Source of the DNA: Pseudactinotalea suaedae
GTDB taxonomy: Bacteria > Actinomycetota > Actinomycetes > Actinomycetales > Beutenbergiaceae
DNA: 64,000 bases
Reading direction: 5' to 3'
Assembly: GCF_009733815.1 (NCBI RefSeq)
Contig: NZ_WNXY01000002.1
Coordinates: forward strand, 372,001-436,000
Below are positions 50,296 through 58,725 of the stretch, piece after piece. Positions within the stretch are counted from its first letter, which is position 1, and each line of letters starts with the position of its first letter. The notes under the pieces were generated by a model. The model was not told where the DNA came from. It did not search any database and was given only the letters and a program-made list of their open reading frames with translations. The position numbers and the translations under genes are program-made.

Positions 50296-50783
50296 ACGGC
50301 CGCGAGCGGGCCGACGACGGCCGCTCCGAGACCGAGAACGAACGGCTCGACCGCAACTGGTCGGAGATCCTGCAGGAGCTGCGGGTCACGCAGACCGGCA
50401 CGCAGATCATCAGCGGGTTCCTGCTCGCGGTCGCCTTCCAGGAACGGTTCGACGCGCTGGACTCCTACGAGCGGGCGTTGTACCTCGCGCTGGTCGCGCT
50501 CGCCGCGCTCGCGACGGCGGTCGGCCTCGCTCCGGTGGTCGTGCACCGGGTGCTGTTCCGCAAGCTGCGCAAGGCACGCGTGGTGCAGCTGGGCAACCGC
50601 TACCTGATGGCCGCGGCGATCCTCGTCGCCACGCTCGCCATCGGGGTGAGCCACCTGATCTTCAGCTTCACCGCCGGGCGAGGCGCGGGGGTCGTGGCCG
50701 GTATCGGCGTCCTCGTGGCGGTGCTGGCCCTGTGGGTGCTGCCGCTGACGATGCGCCGCCGTGACGACGACCGGCCACGGTGA
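50292..50783 (+). CDS. DUF6328 membrane protein with probable CTG start
   Basis: A 163-residue membrane protein of the DUF6328 type: SETENERLDRNWSEILQELR, TQTGTQIISGFLLAVAFQ and four membrane segments. The first in-frame ATG/GTG/TTG is TTG 50478, which would remove 62 residues including conserved helix 1. In-frame stop TGA at 50235-50237 bounds the frame; between it and 50478 the only plausible start is CTG 50292, overlapping the previous stop (CTGA), with GAGGGA five bases before. Translational coupling could explain this rare start. Function unknown. Confidence 0.75.
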   Translation: MNGRERADDGRSETENERLDRNWSEILQELRVTQTGTQIISGFLLAVAFQERFDALDSYERALYLALVALAALATAVGLAPVVVHRVLFRKLRKARVVQLGNRYLMAAAILVATLAIGVSHLIFSFTAGRGAGVVAGIGVLVAVLALWVLPLTMRRRDDDRPR

Positions 50784-50785
50784 CC

Positions 50786-50797
50786 TAGGTTGGGATC
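50786..50797 (+). promoter_or_regulatory. -10 box of the leaderless DUF3515 promoter
   Basis: TAGGTT at 50786-50791 plus six bases leads to GTG 50798. It overlaps the very end of the DUF6328 region, so the two genes are transcribed separately. Confidence 0.55.
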
Positions 50798-51268
50798 GTG
50801 GCTGGAGCGTGGCGAAGGATCGGCGTGATGGTGGCGACCGGGTGCACGCTCGTCGGCGCCACCGCGTGCGCGAACCCGGTCGGTGTGGACCCCGCCCCCA
50901 GCGCGAGCGAACCGGTGTGCGCCGAGCTGTTGCTCGAGCTGCCGGACGAGCTCGGTGGCCAGGAGCGCCGGTCGACCACCAGCCAGGCCTCCCGCGCCTG
51001 GGGTGACCCCGCGATCGTGCTGCGCTGCGGCGTGACCCCGCTGGGGCCGACGGTCGAGGGCTGCGTCACCGTGGCGAGCGGCGACGGCACCGAGGTCGAC
51101 TGGGTCGTCATCGAGCACGAGGACCACGGCTCGTTCACGACCTACGGGCGGCTGCCCGCCGTCGAGGTGAGGATCCCGAGCGAGTACGCGGGCGACCAGA
51201 CGATCATGACCGAGCTGAGCGCCGTCGTCGCCGACCTGCCGCGCGACGGCGACCGCGCGTGCCTGTGA
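50798..51268 (+). CDS. DUF3515 secreted protein
   Basis: A 156-residue protein of the actinobacterial DUF3515 family, which is commonly found beside thiL and ddl. The N-terminus (WRRIGVMVATGCTLVGATAC) is a signal peptide; Cys24 in GATAC makes a weak lipobox, so it could be a lipoprotein or simply secreted. The mature part has VCAELLLELPDELGG, WGDPAIVLRCGV, and CL at its end, giving three or four Cys that may pair. Function unknown. It converges on ddl with three bases between. Confidence 0.85.
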   Translation: MAGAWRRIGVMVATGCTLVGATACANPVGVDPAPSASEPVCAELLLELPDELGGQERRSTTSQASRAWGDPAIVLRCGVTPLGPTVEGCVTVASGDGTEVDWVVIEHEDHGSFTTYGRLPAVEVRIPSEYAGDQTIMTELSAVVADLPRDGDRACL

Positions 51269-51271
51269 GGC

Positions 51272-52378
51272 TCAGCGCAGCCCGACCGGACGTTCGCGCG
51301 CGAGCTCGATCAGCTCGGTGATGAGGTCGGTGTAGCTGAGCCCCTCGGCCTGCCACAGCATCGGGTACATCGAGAACGGCGTGAACCCCGGCATCGTGTT
51401 GATCTCGTTGACGAGCACGTCGCCGTCGTCGGTGTAGAAGAAGTCGACGCGGCCCAGACCCTCGCACCCCAACGCCTCGAACGTGGCGGCGGCGAGGCGC
51501 TGCATGCGGCGCACGACGTCGGGCGGGACGTCGGCGGGGACGCGGATGTCGAGGTGGTCGGCGTCGAAGTACTTGGCCTCGTAGTCGTAGAACGCGTGCT
51601 CGCTGCCGACCACGATCTCGCCCACACCGCTCGTGCGCGGCGGGTCGTCGCCGCGGCCCTGCAGGACGGCGCACTCGATCTCACGGCCGGCGATGCCGGC
51701 CTCGACGAGCACCTTGGGGTCGTGCTGCTGCGCAGCCTCGACGGCGGCGGGCAGGTCGGCGAGGTCGTCCACGCGCGTGATGCCCATCGAGGAGCCCGCG
51801 CGCGCGGGCTTGACGAAGACCGGCAGGCCGAGATCGGCGATCGCCGCGACCGCGGCCTCCCGGTCGGTGCGCCACTGCCGCGCCGTGATCGTGGTGCTGG
51901 GCCCGATCGGGATGCCGGCGCCCGCGAGCACGACCTTCATGTAGTGCTTGTCCATGCCGGCCGCCGACGCGAGCACGCCGGACCCGACGTAGCCGATCCC
52001 GGCGAGCTCGAGCATGCCCTGGATGGTGCCGTCCTCACCGAACGGGCCGTGCAGGAGCGGGAAGACGACGTCGACCTGGGCCAGCTGCTCGGGCACCCCG
52101 CCGGGCTCCACGACCGTGAGTGCGCCCGCGGCGCCCATCGGCACGGTGACCTCGGCGCCGTCGGCGGCCGTGACCTCGGGGAGCCGCCCGGGCTCGATCG
52201 CCCAGCGACCGGCCTCGTCGGCCGCCACCACCCACCGGCCCTCACGCGTGACACCGATCGGGACGACGTCGTAGCGGTCGCGGTCGATCGCCGCGAGGAC
52301 ACCGGCTGCGGTGGCGCAGCTGATCGTGTGCTCGGAGCTCTTGCCGCCGAACACCACGGCGACCCTGGTCCTGGTCAT
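51272..52378 (-). CDS. ddl: D-alanine--D-alanine ligase
   Basis: ATP-grasp ligase making the D-Ala-D-Ala dipeptide for peptidoglycan. 368 residues. N-terminal VAVVFGGKSSEHTISCATA, the HGPFGEDGTIQGMLEL motif, VFVKPARAGSSMGITRV (ATP-grasp), CEGLGRVDFFYTDDGDVLVN and NEINTMPGFTPFSMYP are all diagnostic. ATG 52378 is seven bases after a minus-strand TAGCCT, hence leaderless; the longer frame is a shadow. It is divergent from the trans-sulfuration gene across 54 bases. Confidence 0.96.
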   Translation of the reverse strand: MTRTRVAVVFGGKSSEHTISCATAAGVLAAIDRDRYDVVPIGVTREGRWVVAADEAGRWAIEPGRLPEVTAADGAEVTVPMGAAGALTVVEPGGVPEQLAQVDVVFPLLHGPFGEDGTIQGMLELAGIGYVGSGVLASAAGMDKHYMKVVLAGAGIPIGPSTTITARQWRTDREAAVAAIADLGLPVFVKPARAGSSMGITRVDDLADLPAAVEAAQQHDPKVLVEAGIAGREIECAVLQGRGDDPPRTSGVGEIVVGSEHAFYDYEAKYFDADHLDIRVPADVPPDVVRRMQRLAAATFEALGCEGLGRVDFFYTDDGDVLVNEINTMPGFTPFSMYPMLWQAEGLSYTDLITELIELARERPVGLR

Positions 52379-52432
52379 CGCGCACAGGCTACCCGGGCGG
52401 TCGCCCCGATCCCGCTCCCCTACGCTCGTGTT
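52379..52432. promoter_or_regulatory. Divergent leaderless promoters of ddl and the trans-sulfuration gene
   Basis: Minus TAGCCT (52391-52386) serves ddl, and plus TACGCT (52421-52426) is six bases before GTG 52433. With only 54 bases between start codons, the two -35 regions must nearly overlap, so the genes may compete for polymerase. Confidence 0.55.
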
Positions 52433-53581
52433 GTGACGGGCAAGCCGAACCTTCGAACCGACTCCCTCGTGGTCGCCGCGGGACGACCGCCGCGCCGGAC
52501 CGGGGCACCGGTGAACCCACCGGTCGTGCTGTCCTCGACGTACATCGGTGTCGACACCCCCGGCGCCGAGGACCTCCTGTACGCCCGCTACGACACCGAG
52601 TCGTGGCGGCCGCTCGAGGACGCGATCGGAGCGCTCGAGGGCTCGACCCGGCGCGCCCTGGCCTACGGCTCCGGCATGGCGGCGATCAGCGCGGCGCTCG
52701 CGCTCGTGCGCAACGGCACCACGCTCGTGATGCCGCGGCACAGCTACAACGTGGCCCTCGTCGCCGCCCGCGCCCACGCCGAGCAGCGCGATCTCACGCT
52801 CGTCGAGGTCGACATCGCCGACACCGCCGAGGTGCAGGCCGCGCTCGAGGTGACGGACTCCCCCACGCTGTGGCTCGAGTCCCCCACCAACCCGATGCTG
52901 GAGATCGCGGACATCCCCGCACTCGTCAGCGCCACCCGGGAGCGCGGCGGTCTGGTCATCGCCGACAACACCTTCGCCACCCCGCTCGGCCAGCAGCCGC
53001 TCGCGCTCGGGGTCCACGTGGTCGTGCACTCGGTGACCAAGTACCTGGCCGGGCACTCCGACGTCGTCATGGGTGCCGCCGTCACCGACGACCCCGACCT
53101 GTGGTCGCGGCTCAAGACCCACCGCGACGTGCACGGTGCGGTGCCCGGACCGTGGGAGGCCTGGCTCGCCCTCCGTGGCCTGCGCACGCTGGCCCTTCGC
53201 GTGCAGCGCTCCCAGCAGAGCGCTCTCGACCTGGCCCAGCGCCTCGAGGAGCACCCCGCCGCGCTCGAGGTCCGCCACCCCGGGCTCGCGAGCCACCCCC
53301 AGCACGAGCGTGCCGCCGCCCAGATGACCGGCTTCGGATCGATCATCACGCTCCGGCCCCACGGGGGCGCAGCCGCGGCCGCGGCGATCGCCGGCGCGGT
53401 CGAGCTCTGGGTCCCCGGCACCAGCCTCGGCGGCGTCGAGTCGTTGATCGAGCGCCGCCGTCGGCTGCCCTCGGAGCCCGTCACGGTGCCCGAGGACCTG
53501 CTCCGCCTCTCGGTCGGCATCGAGGACGTGGAGGACCTCGCCGAGGACCTGCTGGCTGCCCTCGAGGCCAGCCAGCGGTGA
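52433..53581 (+). CDS. Cys/Met-metabolism PLP enzyme (cystathionine gamma-synthase/lyase type)
   Basis: A 382-residue PLP-dependent enzyme of the MetB/MetC group. AYGSGMAAISAAL, LWLESPTNPMLEIADIPALV, ADNTFATPLGQQPLALG and HSVTKYLAGHSDVVMGA, with the Schiff-base Lys near residue 203, define the family. The cofactor-site YARYDTESWRPLE replaces the common Y-x-R motif. I cannot choose between synthase and lyase activity from the sequence. GTG 52433 is leaderless and divergent from ddl. Its stop overlaps the next GTG. Confidence 0.88.
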   Translation: MTGKPNLRTDSLVVAAGRPPRRTGAPVNPPVVLSSTYIGVDTPGAEDLLYARYDTESWRPLEDAIGALEGSTRRALAYGSGMAAISAALALVRNGTTLVMPRHSYNVALVAARAHAEQRDLTLVEVDIADTAEVQAALEVTDSPTLWLESPTNPMLEIADIPALVSATRERGGLVIADNTFATPLGQQPLALGVHVVVHSVTKYLAGHSDVVMGAAVTDDPDLWSRLKTHRDVHGAVPGPWEAWLALRGLRTLALRVQRSQQSALDLAQRLEEHPAALEVRHPGLASHPQHERAAAQMTGFGSIITLRPHGGAAAAAAIAGAVELWVPGTSLGGVESLIERRRRLPSEPVTVPEDLLRLSVGIEDVEDLAEDLLAALEASQR

Positions 53582-54255
53582 CCCTGCCCGAGGTCGTCCA
53601 CGCGACGGCCGCCGAGCTCGCGCGCGAGCGCCACGCGGACGCCGAGGAGGACGTCCACTTCACGCGCGGGCTCGCTCGCACCGTCATCGAGGCGCTCAGC
53701 CTCCCGGGTGACGTCGTGCTCGACCCGTTCGCCGGCTTCGGCACCACCCTCGAGGTCGCGCGCGAGCTCGGACGCACCCCGCTCGGCGTCGAGCTGTTGC
53801 CCGAGCGGGTGGCGACGATCCGCGCCCGGGTGCCGGGCGCGGTCGTCGTCGAGGGCGACGCGCGCGGCCTGCTCGGCCTGGTCGACGCGTGCGCCCTGCC
53901 GGTCGCGCGCGGCTCGGTCGCGCTCGTGCTGACCTCGCCGCCCTGGATGACGGCGAACGACCATCTCGCCAACCCGCTCACCGCGTACGAGACCGACGAC
54001 GGCGACTACCGCACCTACCTGGACAGCCTCACCGATGTCGCGAGGCAGGTGCGCGCGCTGCTGCGGCCGGGAGGCCATCTCGTGCTCGACGTCGCGGACA
54101 TCCGGCACGAGGGGCAGCTGACCACGCTGGGCGCCGACGTCACCGCAGCGGTGTCACCGGTGCTGCGGCACATCGGCTCGGTCCCGGTCGTCTGGGACGA
54201 GCTCCCGCAGGACCTGACCTCGAACAGCCTCGTCGTGTTCTCCCGGGCTTGGTGA
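53578..54255 (+). CDS. Orphan DNA-methyltransferase-like protein (TSPPW motif)
   Basis: A 225-residue SAM-dependent methyltransferase. DVVLDPFAGFGTTLEVAREL is the SAM site and VALVLTSPPWMT the catalytic motif of N4-cytosine or N6-adenine DNA methylases, with GGHLVLDVADI in the next strand. There is no nearby restriction enzyme or recognition subunit, so it is an orphan that might act on DNA or RNA. The GTG overlaps the stop of the PLP-enzyme gene (GTGA), so co-expression is likely; the open frame upstream is a shadow. Confidence 0.8.
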   Translation: MTLPEVVHATAAELARERHADAEEDVHFTRGLARTVIEALSLPGDVVLDPFAGFGTTLEVARELGRTPLGVELLPERVATIRARVPGAVVVEGDARGLLGLVDACALPVARGSVALVLTSPPWMTANDHLANPLTAYETDDGDYRTYLDSLTDVARQVRALLRPGGHLVLDVADIRHEGQLTTLGADVTAAVSPVLRHIGSVPVVWDELPQDLTSNSLVVFSRAW

Positions 54256-54300
54256 GGCTCGCCGCCTAGGCTGGCGCCAACCCGAGCCGAGGAGAACGCC

Positions 54301-54951
54301 ATGCGACGCGGCACCATCACCACCCTGCTGACGCTGGCCGTCAGCGCCAGCATGCTCGCCGCGTGCGGCAACGACGGCGGGGACGACCCGACCACCGAGC
54401 CCACCAGCGACGCGACCACCACGGCCGAGCCCACCGACGAGCCGACCACGGACGAGCCCACCAGCGACGCGCCGACCGACGGCACCGACGTCCCGTCCGA
54501 CGAGGGCGCCGACGGCCCGCCGTTCCCGGCGGACGCCGCCGACCAGAGCAACGAGGCGTTCGAGAACGCGCTCAAGCTGGTGGACGTCCGGGTCGCCGAG
54601 CACCCCGAGTTCGACCGGCTGGTGCTGGAGTTCGAGGGCGAGGGCGAGCCGGGTTGGCGCGTGGGCTACGTCGAGGAGGCCGCCCGTGAAGGGAGCGGCG
54701 AGCCGATCACCCTCGACGGTGACGCGATCCTGCAGGTCGCGGCCACGCACGTGATGCCGGACGACATGACCGGCTACTACGACGGCCCGCAGCAGTTCGA
54801 CCCCGACACCGAGGTCATCGACGACGTGTTCGTGGACGGCGCCTTCGAGGGGTACACCACCGTGTTCCTGGGTCTGGACGAGGTCGAGGTGTTCCGGGTC
54901 TTCGTGCTCACCGAGCCCTCACGCCTGGTCGTCGACGTCCAGGACAGCTGA
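54301..54951 (+). CDS. Lipoprotein with AMIN-like domain
   Basis: A 216-residue exported lipoprotein. The signal peptide ends in the lipobox LAAC (Cys22); a Thr/Pro/Asp/Glu-rich linker of about 50 residues (DEPTTDEPTSDAPTDG) spans the cell wall. The C-terminal domain (~85-216: LKLVDVRVAEHPEFDRLVLE; RVGYVEEA; SRLVVDV) resembles the actinobacterial AMIN-like domain, probably binding the envelope. GAGGAGAAC site before ATG. A hairpin at 54984-54999 may terminate it. Confidence 0.83.
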   Translation: MRRGTITTLLTLAVSASMLAACGNDGGDDPTTEPTSDATTTAEPTDEPTTDEPTSDAPTDGTDVPSDEGADGPPFPADAADQSNEAFENALKLVDVRVAEHPEFDRLVLEFEGEGEPGWRVGYVEEAAREGSGEPITLDGDAILQVAATHVMPDDMTGYYDGPQQFDPDTEVIDDVFVDGAFEGYTTVFLGLDEVEVFRVFVLTEPSRLVVDVQDS

Positions 54952-54983
54952 GCCGCCGACCGACGCTCCTGGAGCGCGTTCCT

Positions 54984-54999
54984 CGAGCCGGGGGGCTCG
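54984..54999. terminator. Possible terminator hairpin
   Basis: CGAGCC-GGGG-GGCTCG forms a 6-bp stem 32 bases after the lipoprotein stop. No T-tract follows. The rest of 55000-55147 carries nothing I can identify. Confidence 0.35.
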
Positions 55000-55147
55000 G
55001 TCTCAGCCGCGCCCGAGCTGGAGCCCTCTCGGTGACGTCGTGCACCTCGTCGTCGACGTCCTCGACGCCGACGACGGACGTCCCGGCCGGCGGCGCCAGT
55101 CCGTGGCCCGCCTCCCCCGAGCGACGGACTCGCGCTGCCCGCGCGCG

Positions 55148-55209
55148 TTGACGGCTGCTGCCACCCGAGCTACTGTCGGTGTTATCGAAGCGCCTTCGAC
55201 ATTGTCGAA
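55148..55209 (+). promoter_or_regulatory. Promoter and IclR-type operators of the sugar-import operon
   Basis: TTGACG (55148-55153), 17 bases, TACTGT (55171-55176): a near-consensus promoter starting about 55183. Just downstream lie two overlapping inverted repeats, TCGAAG-CGC-CTTCGA (55185-55199) and TTCGACA-T-TGTCGAA (55195-55209, 15 bp perfect). They are the likely binding sites of the IclR protein, acting as a roadblock on its own operon. Confidence 0.65.
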
Positions 55210-55256
55210 CGCATAGATCGAACGGCACGGTCTTCGACGACGAAGAGGGAACCCCG

Positions 55257-56084
55257 ATGGCAGACCGCAGCGGACCGGAAGCGCAGCGCCCGGCGGTGCC
55301 GCGCACCCCGATCCAGGCGATCGACCGCGCGATCGCGCTGCTGGACGTCGTCGCCGAGGGCGGTCCCCACGGGATGACGCTCGGCGCGCTGGCCGAGAGC
55401 ACAGGGCTCGCGCCGTCGACCGCTCGGACGATCCTGTCGTCGCTCGTGATGCACGGGCTGATCGCCCAGAGCGGCAGCGGCAGCAGCTACACGCTCGGCT
55501 CGCGGTTCTTCGAGCTCAACCGGCGGTTCGCCATGCAGGCGGACCTGTCGGCCGTCGCCGCACCCGTGCTGCGAGCGCTCTGGGAGCGCACGAACGAGAC
55601 CGTGCACCTGGCCGTCCTGCAGGGCAACCGGCGTGTCGACCTCGCCGTGCTCGTCAGCCCGCAGCTGCTGCGCGTGGACCCGACGTCGACCGGCTACCTC
55701 GACGCCTCGGCGTCGCCGCTGTACAAGACCGCAGCCGGCAAGGTCCTGTTCGCGGGCCTGTCACGAACCGACCGGCTCGGCATGCTGCGCACCTCGGCGT
55801 GGCAGGACGAGACGCCACCGGCTCCCGAGGACCTCATGGCCGCCATGGATGCCGTGGTCACCGAGGGCTACGCCACCAACCTGGAGGAAGAGGCAGCAGG
55901 TGTCTGCGGTGTCGCAGCGCCGGTCCACGACCAGTCCGGTGCGACCATCGCCGCCGTCTGCCTCGGCTATCCCTCGACCCGTCACACCACCTCCCACGCG
56001 GGCTCCCTGCGCGACGAGGTGATCGCGGCAGCCGCGGAGCTCTCGCTGCTGCTCGGTGCCGACCCGGATCGGGCGGCGCGATGA
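55257..56084 (+). CDS. IclR-family transcriptional regulator
   Basis: A 275-residue regulator. The N-terminal winged helix is IQAIDRAIALLDVVAEGG followed by MTLGALAESTGLAPSTARTI. The IclR effector domain follows (~95-265), with FAMQADLSAVAAPVLRALWE, LYKTAAGKVLFAGL and VCGVAAPVHDQSG. ATG 55257 has a GAAGAGGGA site; the longer frame runs into the operators. It opens the operon and is probably an autorepressor relieved by an intermediate of the pathway, here unknown. Its stop overlaps the flavoprotein ATG. Confidence 0.9.
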   Translation: MADRSGPEAQRPAVPRTPIQAIDRAIALLDVVAEGGPHGMTLGALAESTGLAPSTARTILSSLVMHGLIAQSGSGSSYTLGSRFFELNRRFAMQADLSAVAAPVLRALWERTNETVHLAVLQGNRRVDLAVLVSPQLLRVDPTSTGYLDASASPLYKTAAGKVLFAGLSRTDRLGMLRTSAWQDETPPAPEDLMAAMDAVVTEGYATNLEEEAAGVCGVAAPVHDQSGATIAAVCLGYPSTRHTTSHAGSLRDEVIAAAAELSLLLGADPDRAAR

Positions 56085-57409
56085 GGGACCGGTACGACGT
56101 CGTGGTGGTCGGCGGCGGACCCGCCGGCTGGCCCGCAGCGGCGCAGGCTGCACGGCTGGGCGCGCGCACGCTGCTGGTCGAGAAGAACGGTGCCCTCGGA
56201 GGAACGACAACCGTGGCCGGCGTCGCCCTTCCCGGCCTGTTCCACGCCTGGGGTCAGCAGGTGATCGCGGGCATCGGCTGGGACGCCGTCACGCAGGCGG
56301 TGGCGGAGGCCGGCGGCACGTTGCCCGACTTCTCGCGCTGGGACCAGCCGCACTGGCGGCTCCAGGTCCCCGTGGTCCCCGGGGTGCTCGCCGGCGTCAT
56401 CGACGAGAGCGTCGTGGGGTCCGGCGCCGACCTGCTGCTGCACAGCCTGATCGGCGAGGCCCGCTGGGACGGCGGGCGCTGGCGGCTCACGGTCGCGACC
56501 AAGGAGGGGCTGCACCCGGTCACCGCCGGCGTGCTCATCGACTGCACCGGCGACGCCGACGTCGTCGCCCTCGCCGGGCACACCCGCCGCACCAGCCCGC
56601 GCCGCCAGCCCGGCACGATCATGATGCGGCTGGAGGGTTACGACCTCGAGCGGCTCGACGCCGATGCCCTGCAGGCGGCCCACGACGACGCCGTTCGCCG
56701 CGGCGACCTGCTCCCGGCCGATCTCGCGCACAAGCCGGTTCGCTCGTTCCTGCGGGCGCACGGGGAGAACGCCACGCACGTGGTCGGTGTGCAGGGCGGG
56801 ACGAGCGGCGACCGGACCGCAGCCGAGCTCGCCGGGCGCCGGCTGCTGCGGCGCGTGCTGCGCTTCCTGCGCGCCCAGCCCGGGCTCGAGCAGATCCGCC
56901 TGGCGTGGACCGCGATGGAGACCGGCATCCGTGAGAGCTGGTCGATCGAGGGCCACGAGAGGATCACGGTCGAGGACTACAACAGCGGGCGCGCGTGGCC
57001 CGACGCCCTCTCCTACTCGTTCTACCCGATCGACGTGCACCGCCCGGACGGGGACGGCATCGACATCCGTCCGCTCGGCTACGGCACCGTGCCGACGATC
57101 CCGCGCGGCGCGATGATCCCGGTGGGCACGCAGCAGCTGCTCGTGGCTGGCCGCGCGATCAGCGGCGACCAGGAGGCTGCCTCCGCCTACCGGGTGCAGG
57201 CCTCGTCGATGGCGATGGGTCAGGCCGCCGGTGCGCTGGCTGCGATGGCCGTGAGCCGCGCCTGTGACGTCCATGACGTCCCGGTCCCCGAGGCTCGCGA
57301 GGCGATGCGAGCCCACGGCGCGATCGTCCCCGGGGACGTCGTCGTGCCACCCCTCGACCAGAACCAGCCCCAGCCCGATCCCGCAGCGACGCGAAGGAGC
57401 ACGACATGA
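56081..57409 (+). CDS. FAD-dependent oxidoreductase (FAD_oxidored type)
   Basis: A 442-residue flavoprotein. The FAD site is YDVVVVGGGPAGWPAAAQAA, and ALGGTTTVAGVALPGLFHAW and VLIDCTGDADVVALAGH are typical of the FAD_oxidored family often encoded beside glycan lyases and carbohydrate importers. The C-terminus has LLVAGRAISGDQEAASAYR with the second FAD contact. No signal peptide, so cytoplasmic. ATG overlaps the IclR stop; its stop overlaps the ABC binding-protein ATG. Substrate unknown, probably a sugar or sugar acid taken up by the adjacent importer. Confidence 0.85.
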   Translation: MRDRYDVVVVGGGPAGWPAAAQAARLGARTLLVEKNGALGGTTTVAGVALPGLFHAWGQQVIAGIGWDAVTQAVAEAGGTLPDFSRWDQPHWRLQVPVVPGVLAGVIDESVVGSGADLLLHSLIGEARWDGGRWRLTVATKEGLHPVTAGVLIDCTGDADVVALAGHTRRTSPRRQPGTIMMRLEGYDLERLDADALQAAHDDAVRRGDLLPADLAHKPVRSFLRAHGENATHVVGVQGGTSGDRTAAELAGRRLLRRVLRFLRAQPGLEQIRLAWTAMETGIRESWSIEGHERITVEDYNSGRAWPDALSYSFYPIDVHRPDGDGIDIRPLGYGTVPTIPRGAMIPVGTQQLLVAGRAISGDQEAASAYRVQASSMAMGQAAGALAAMAVSRACDVHDVPVPEAREAMRAHGAIVPGDVVVPPLDQNQPQPDPAATRRSTT

Positions 57410-58725
57410 CCCCCGCACCGACCCGACCCACCCGACGGCACGTCCTGCTGGCCGCTGCAGCCGCCGGCGCGACCGGAGCGCTCACCGCGTGCAGCGGCTT
57501 CGTCAACTCCGACGGCGACGACACCGACGGCGGCGGCAGCGGCAGCGGGGGCGACACCGTCACCGCGTACGTCAACACCGAGCAGAGCGCCGGTCTGGGG
57601 GCCCTGATCGAGGCGTTCGAGGCCGAGTCGGGCCTCACGGTCGACATGTCGTCGGCGAGCACCGACGAGCTCAACCAGCAGCTGCGGGTGCAGCTGACCT
57701 CCGGCACCGCGCCGGACCTGATCCGCGTCTCCCCCGGCTTCTCGAGCCCGGTCGCCGCCGGCGTGCTCGGCCAGGAGGGTGAGCTCGCCGACCTCTCCGA
57801 CGCGTCCTGGTCGGGCGACCTCACCCCCGACACCCAGTCCCTCGCCGAGGTCGACGGTCAGGTGATGGCGTTCCCGGTCAGCCGCAACGCGATCGTCATG
57901 GCGTACAACCGGGACGTCTTCGAGCAGGCAGGCGTGGCGGCGCCCACCACCTGGCCGGAGCTCCTCGCGGCGTGCGAGGCCCTCGCCGCTGCGGGCGTCA
58001 CGCCCATCTCGACCCCCTTCCAGGGCGGCATCTTCTTCCAGTTCTGGGTCTACGCGATGGCCTCGACGCTCGTCTACCCGGTCAACCCCGACGTCGATGC
58101 GCAGATGGCGTCCGGCGAGACGACGTTCACCGACAGCCCCGAGTGGAACGAGGCGTTCGCGCGCATCGCCGAGCTCAACGACGCCGGCTACTTCTCCGAG
58201 GGCATGCTGGGCGTCCCGCCGGACCAGGGCATGCAGTCGGTGGCCACCGGCGAGTCCGCGATGGTGCTGCTGGTCTCGGCCGGGCTGCCGCAGCTGTACG
58301 GCTACTCCGAGGCAGGTGAGGAGGGATTCGGCGTCTTCGCCCTGCCCGCGACCGAGAACGCGGGCGACACGCACGTGCCGCTCGCGCCGGACTTCCTCGC
58401 GGTGAACGCGAACGCGACCAACCCCGAGGGCGCGCGAGCGCTGCTCGACTTCCTCGCGCAGCCGGAGAACGTCGAGGCGTACGCCAACGAGATGGGCGTG
58501 CTGCCCGGGCTCGGCGTCGAGGTCAGTCTCGAGTCGACCGCGCTGGAGCCGATCATGCCGCTGCTGGACGAGGGCCGCAGCACCGGGTACGCCAACTACC
58601 TGTGGCCCAACGGTGACGTCCAGCAGACGATGCTGCAGTCGGGGCAGGAGTGGCTCGACGGGACGATCGAGACCGCTGACCTGCTCGGCCAGATGGACGA
58701 GGAGTACGCGAAGGGCACTCCGTGA
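57406..58725 (+). CDS. Carbohydrate ABC transporter solute-binding lipoprotein
   Basis: A 439-residue extracytoplasmic binding protein (family 1, MalE-like). The leader TRRHVLLAAAAAGATGALTAC has a twin-Arg and lipobox LTAC (Cys29), so it may be Tat-exported and lipid-anchored; a Gly/Ser/Asp-rich linker follows. The body has LIEAFEAESGLTVDMSSAS, LRVQLTSGTAPDLIRVSPG and YNRDVFEQAGVAAPTTWPEL, typical of this family. It couples to the permease gene by GTGA. The ligand is probably an oligosaccharide. Confidence 0.92.
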   Translation: MTPAPTRPTRRHVLLAAAAAGATGALTACSGFVNSDGDDTDGGGSGSGGDTVTAYVNTEQSAGLGALIEAFEAESGLTVDMSSASTDELNQQLRVQLTSGTAPDLIRVSPGFSSPVAAGVLGQEGELADLSDASWSGDLTPDTQSLAEVDGQVMAFPVSRNAIVMAYNRDVFEQAGVAAPTTWPELLAACEALAAAGVTPISTPFQGGIFFQFWVYAMASTLVYPVNPDVDAQMASGETTFTDSPEWNEAFARIAELNDAGYFSEGMLGVPPDQGMQSVATGESAMVLLVSAGLPQLYGYSEAGEEGFGVFALPATENAGDTHVPLAPDFLAVNANATNPEGARALLDFLAQPENVEAYANEMGVLPGLGVEVSLESTALEPIMPLLDEGRSTGYANYLWPNGDVQQTMLQSGQEWLDGTIETADLLGQMDEEYAKGTP

